Assembly (NCBI GenBank): GCA_964535315.1 | Contig: CAZHTS010000091.1 | Span: forward strand, 1 to 17,850 | Origin: CAZHTS01 sp964535315 | GTDB taxonomy: Bacteria > Chloroflexota > Anaerolineae > Anaerolineales > Anaerolineaceae | Direction of reading: 5' to 3' | DNA: 17,850 nucleotides | Shown here: one piece after another, positions 16,401-17,850 of the stretch | Layout: each line of letters starts with the position of its first letter | Numbering within the stretch: position 1 is the stretch's first letter | Program-made: the position numbers and the translations under genes | Notes under the pieces: model-generated | What the model saw: only the letters and a program-made list of their open reading frames with translations | Database searches by the model: none | Told to the model about the DNA's origin: nothing

Positions 16401-17850
16401 TCCAGCCCGGCAATGTCATCGTCTATACCCTGAAGGTGAGCAATATCGGCACGCGCCGCACCGACGGCGTGACCCTGACCGAAACCGTGCCGGCCAATAC
16501 CACCTTCAACGCCGCCGGCAGCGCGCCCTACGTGTGGAGCTGCGCCGACGGCGCACTGCCCGGGGCGGTCTGCACCGTCACCTTGCCCGGCGAGGTGCTG
16601 GTGGGTGACGTGATCCCGGTTAAATTTGCGCTGCGGCTCAACCGTCCGCTGGCCGATGGCATCACCAACGTGATCAACAGCGCCAGTGTGGCCGACAGCG
16701 GCACCCACGGCACCGACCCAATCGCCAATAACAGCGACAACGACAACGACACCATCACGGCTGCGCCTGTGCCCGACGGCGTGAAGAGCTTCACCCTGAT
16801 CGACTCGAACGGCAACGGGCTGGCCGAACCGGGCGAGAAGCTCGAGTACACCATCATCATCAGCAACCACGGCGACCGCGACGCCACCGACATGATCCTG
16901 ACCGACGCTCCCGACCCGCACACCACCCTGGACGTGGGTTCGGTCACCACTACCCTCGGTACGGTCGCGACCGGCAACACCGCCGGCGACAGCAGCGTGC
17001 GCGTCAACATCGGCACCCTGGTCGGCGACGCCGACGGCCTCGCGCCCTACGACGGCACGGTCACCATCGTCTTCCGCGCCACCATCCAGAGCCCGTTAGC
17101 GGCCGGCGTCACGCTGGTCGAGAACGAAGGCGTGATCAGCGGCAGCAACTTCACCACCGTCAACACCAACACGGTGCAGACGCCGGTTGAAGCCGCCCCC
17201 GACCTGGAGATCACCAAGACCGACGGCGGCGCCAGTACCACGCCGCGCAACGTGGTGGTTTACACTCTGACCTACCGCAACAAGGGCAACCAGAACGCCA
17301 CCGGCGTGACCCTGACCGAAACCGTGCCGGCCAACAGCACCTTCGTGCCGGCCAGCAGCACCACAGGTTGGAGTTGCGCTCCAAATAACAACGCCGGCAG
17401 CACCTGTACCTACACCATCGGCAACCTGACGGCCGGCGTACCGGCGGTCAACGTCAACTTTGCCGTGCGGACGAACTCGCCGGTTCCGGCCGCGGCCAGC
17501 GAATTGAGCAACACCGCCAGTATCGATGACGATCATGGCAACGGCAGCGAGCCGACCCCCGCCGATAACACCAGCACCGACACCACGCCGATCACTGCCA
17601 CGCCGGCGCCGGACGGGGTGAAGAGCTTCACCCTGATCGACTCGAACGGCAACGGCCAGGCTGAACCGGGTGAGAAGCTCGAGTACACCATCATCCTCAG
17701 CAACCGCGGCGACCGCGACGCGGCCGACATGATCCTGACCGACGCTCCCGACCCGCACACTACCCTGGACGTGGGTTCGGTCACCACCACCCTCGGCACG
17801 GTCGAGACCGGTAACACCGCCGGCGACAGCAGCGTGCGCGTCAACATCGG
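10469..17850 (+). CDS. Giant multidomain surface protein (DUF11/isopeptide-type repeats), partial, open at right edge
   Basis: The frame stays open from the ATG at 10469 to the window end, 2460 codons with no stop. A strong GGAGGAG at 10457-10463 sets the start. The first 57 residues form a long signal peptide: basic/hydrophobic N-region, hydrophobic core about 30-47, and a VAQA cleavage site before R58. About 15 beta-sandwich domains follow, each typically opening with a Lys-containing strand (LEITKTDG, LHVTKTLQ, LSTAKVAT) and ending in TNTAN-type strands. The middle part reads PLPAGMVY or ETVPANSTF. This is the pattern of DUF11 and fimbrial isopeptide-forming domains. Some domains (for example 11690-12260, THKSIAIQKG to ANNVTITG) have Lys and Asn placed where intramolecular Lys-Asn bonds form in such families; this is inference. 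Likely role: S-layer-like, adhesive or stalk protein. No anchor or sorting signal is visible because the C-terminus lies beyond the window. Confidence 0.88.
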   Translation, partial: MQREYRLAKGMRTLSVFFGELFFRSQHNVLPLWLAAALIATLVWALPGRTPPQVAQARPLYAPVPSVSLSMPDPIMLGEDFTFTATFENPGSTGYGPFIDMVFPVNGADGAAGTQTPDGIDFVSATYLGVAVETTVLTFDASGNATHPYARDAAGNYWVVTGTPGDKLVVMRLPFGSVVAGQPPIDVKITAHMSNLADLNTAQHLKYRGGFMFGSTALDDWCCDPVLADPAVNTSNSWPDQPVNPQLINLSKEYIGPEEETATGPNYLRRFRILVDIASGQTVTNLEVTDLLANNIAYHALVSSSPGSTAVATPTIDAPANPPNNELTRRFASVTGGPGNNDAVIEFSFFVPYVDADGNPVLVPASGGDVTIHNQADVEGSWTPVDGRDPVSTATAGVGIGVPMTHKSIAIQKGVENDTDTNNSPGDVLKYTLEFQVSDFFGLQNIVIEDVLSDGLRFDPSRPPTLQIAGNQFTLPAAAINAANYSEDLSQIGNDSDPATDGSTLLTFRVSDELLSRSRPNGWMIGGCVPVAADGASGGTGGSAPDCAGYNNGETTGTLVFYAIVQEEFTDTYDPGDPSVDQGDALANNVTITGTILNNSDLSATTNPESDTSGAAVNIKHSKISKDVYAINGSTSFSTPIKVTPQDTVTYRIKYELPTSDFENLMISDYLPLPVFSSSEITAFSNTQCGVPTAGNACLGPLDTYHALTNAVSPSFSASGGDNSLTFDYGDYDYADNPASVIDLLFTVTVRPDPFADKLFLTNQAHAQEGSTNSGTSKADGIVQIELTEPYLVHKKGVVASDNTAAIYNPATPGPVSFNAPGTAGIRWSGTVTSQLLATTPINSNISGVDGGDLVSFALVVENQGTSGKGAFDIRLKEVLPAGFIIPPSGAGLNLSIYNGAGAPVSYTDLGGGLFGNGIELNDPGTGTGVCQAHALNSGNNIAIVVYDLMVDPSVAAGTVIQNVSTLFNYAGTEGGPDFTGTTNDLTDTAQTTISNPLLTTKTLTGTEINNTANNNTQAVIGELLTYQISLVMGEGLTPNLRVIDMLDTGLALVQCDSITTTGGVTTDAAGGFAGACSSPTYNAGTRQITFNLGNVTNADNDADAETIVITYRVVVTNVAANQQNIQRRNSARAYWGASGSSPSAARAANVLIREPQLSTAKVATINGGTSGFAGQTVNYTLCLRHPGTAASAPCPAAGAALSYDTDAFDVTVSDPLPRGSGGDSLILGPSFAVSDSAGTVTAADFELVGSDAAGWTLQTRPGVSFDFPLSTSRVIKVTIGGTLSSSAIVGSTITNTATTRWSSLDGEPGQRSTLEATSTERTGSGTAPNDYVSTGSGSFTVTTPTSTKIITSTDQAFTPDAPSPLVAVGERIHYRVTYSIPQGTAYRMQLIDTLDPGLAFVGCDSITADPKLSSSLSPQFSCANASFNTGGSIMTLPFGNVVNSDTDAGHTEYLVVEYTAVVLNAATVNRGSTHNNTAVLEWYTAATGGTRITVAGSSPDVTVLEPELHVTKTLQKKNAGDPGDAGDEYTVTIDIQHTASSNTDAYNVVWNDPLPAGMVYTSGTLTQVSGPAVTLNPAAPAPLTASWASFPAGASAQLQFEVTLAQSVLPDETITNTANVTYTSLPGDVSTPLSTYNNQSIERSGDTSQACCSTANDYRHQTSAQVTIGSPTFVKSLAGSSAVHTTDPNVTIGEVVSYDLVVTLPEGTAGPFEITDNIPMGMDYVDGSLVVVPGTFNGAFNNGSVSGGAGNGDDVTFHFDSVVTTADDDITNNSFTLRYQALVLNEASNTGQPATTLSNRASLQIGSGPVYEPTPVDLTVVEPKLEISKAYTDDKAGVNDPVEITLTVRNTGSSDAYEIALEDALPKANFNNVTLTTTPPDFTGTVVDTVTAWTVRYTSNGAAPLPPGETRTFVFTAKVIAINDGDVLTNTANITQATTLPGSDLNERDEPDSSGSDDLTGIAPNLALDKDDGLTTVQPGNVIVYTLKVSNIGTRRTDGVTLTETVPANTTFNAAGSAPYVWSCADGALPGAVCTVTLPGEVLVGDVIPVKFALRLNRPLADGITNVINSASVADSGTHGTDPIANNSDNDNDTITAAPVPDGVKSFTLIDSNGNGLAEPGEKLEYTIIISNHGDRDATDMILTDAPDPHTTLDVGSVTTTLGTVATGNTAGDSSVRVNIGTLVGDADGLAPYDGTVTIVFRATIQSPLAAGVTLVENEGVISGSNFTTVNTNTVQTPVEAAPDLEITKTDGGASTTPRNVVVYTLTYRNKGNQNATGVTLTETVPANSTFVPASSTTGWSCAPNNNAGSTCTYTIGNLTAGVPAVNVNFAVRTNSPVPAAASELSNTASIDDDHGNGSEPTPADNTSTDTTPITATPAPDGVKSFTLIDSNGNGQAEPGEKLEYTIILSNRGDRDAADMILTDAPDPHTTLDVGSVTTTLGTVETGNTAGDSSVRVNI
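16364..17850 (+). repeat. Tandem 837-bp (279-residue) two-domain repeat within the giant gene
   Basis: Unit A covers about 16364-17200 and unit B begins at 17201 and runs off the window. Three anchor points have exactly 837 bp spacing: the domain start (NLALDK/DLEITK), VTLTETVPAN (16469 and 17306), and DGVKSFTLIDSNGNG (16775 and 17612). The second half of the units is nearly identical at DNA level: 16775-17013 and 17612-17850 differ at about 14 of 239 positions by my count. The first half is much more diverged. The array probably continues to the right. Confidence 0.85.

Noticed and set aside
14129..16921. Further long minus-strand frames (14129-15082 and 15227-16921)
   Set aside because: They arise because the plus-strand frame is rich in GCC, ACC, GAC and AAC codons, which leave few stops in the opposite strand. 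The same pattern repeats wherever the repeats do, including the same MRVGSVGQDHVG start in both copies of the 837-bp unit.

Overview
The window looks like GC-rich chromosome from a Chloroflexota bacterium, probably Anaerolineae-like. This rests on gene content (a split methylmalonyl-CoA mutase cobalamin subunit beside MeaB, an archaeal-type aspartyl-tRNA synthetase, and a Fpg with an N-terminal insert) and is an inference, not a database match. I see no rRNA, tRNA, CRISPR array, insertion sequence or phage gene.

Left part (1-5584, plus strand): a promoter near 97-124 drives a closely spaced run of three genes: the cobalamin-binding subunit of methylmalonyl-CoA mutase, its G-protein chaperone MeaB, and an archaeal-type aspartate--tRNA ligase. 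After a 68-bp gap come ribose-phosphate pyrophosphokinase (prs), formamidopyrimidine-DNA glycosylase (mutM) and a membrane-anchored protein with a Pro/Ala-rich linker, spaced 3-4 bp apart. These are ordinary housekeeping and metabolic genes.

Middle part (5585-6657): a small YbjN-like gene on the minus strand faces away from a type I phosphoribosyltransferase gene on the plus strand. Their shared 123-bp intergenic region holds a perfect 15-bp palindrome covering a TATAAT box.

Cell-envelope part (6654-17850): a minus-strand operon wecC-wecB-glycosyltransferase should make UDP-ManNAc and UDP-ManNAcA and transfer a sugar. It is divergent from one enormous plus-strand ORF that starts at 10469 and is still open at the window's right edge, at least 2460 codons. 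This encodes an exported surface protein of about 15 tandem DUF11/isopeptide-type beta-sandwich domains, ending within the window in a recently duplicated 837-bp two-domain module with EF-hand-like loops. The 321-bp region between wecC and this gene holds three tandem 11-bp direct repeats just upstream of an AT-rich promoter, then a roughly 145-nt leader with two hairpins. A regulated surface-protein gene back to back with acidic amino-sugar genes is the most interesting part of the window. I find no clear evidence of a wholly new system.
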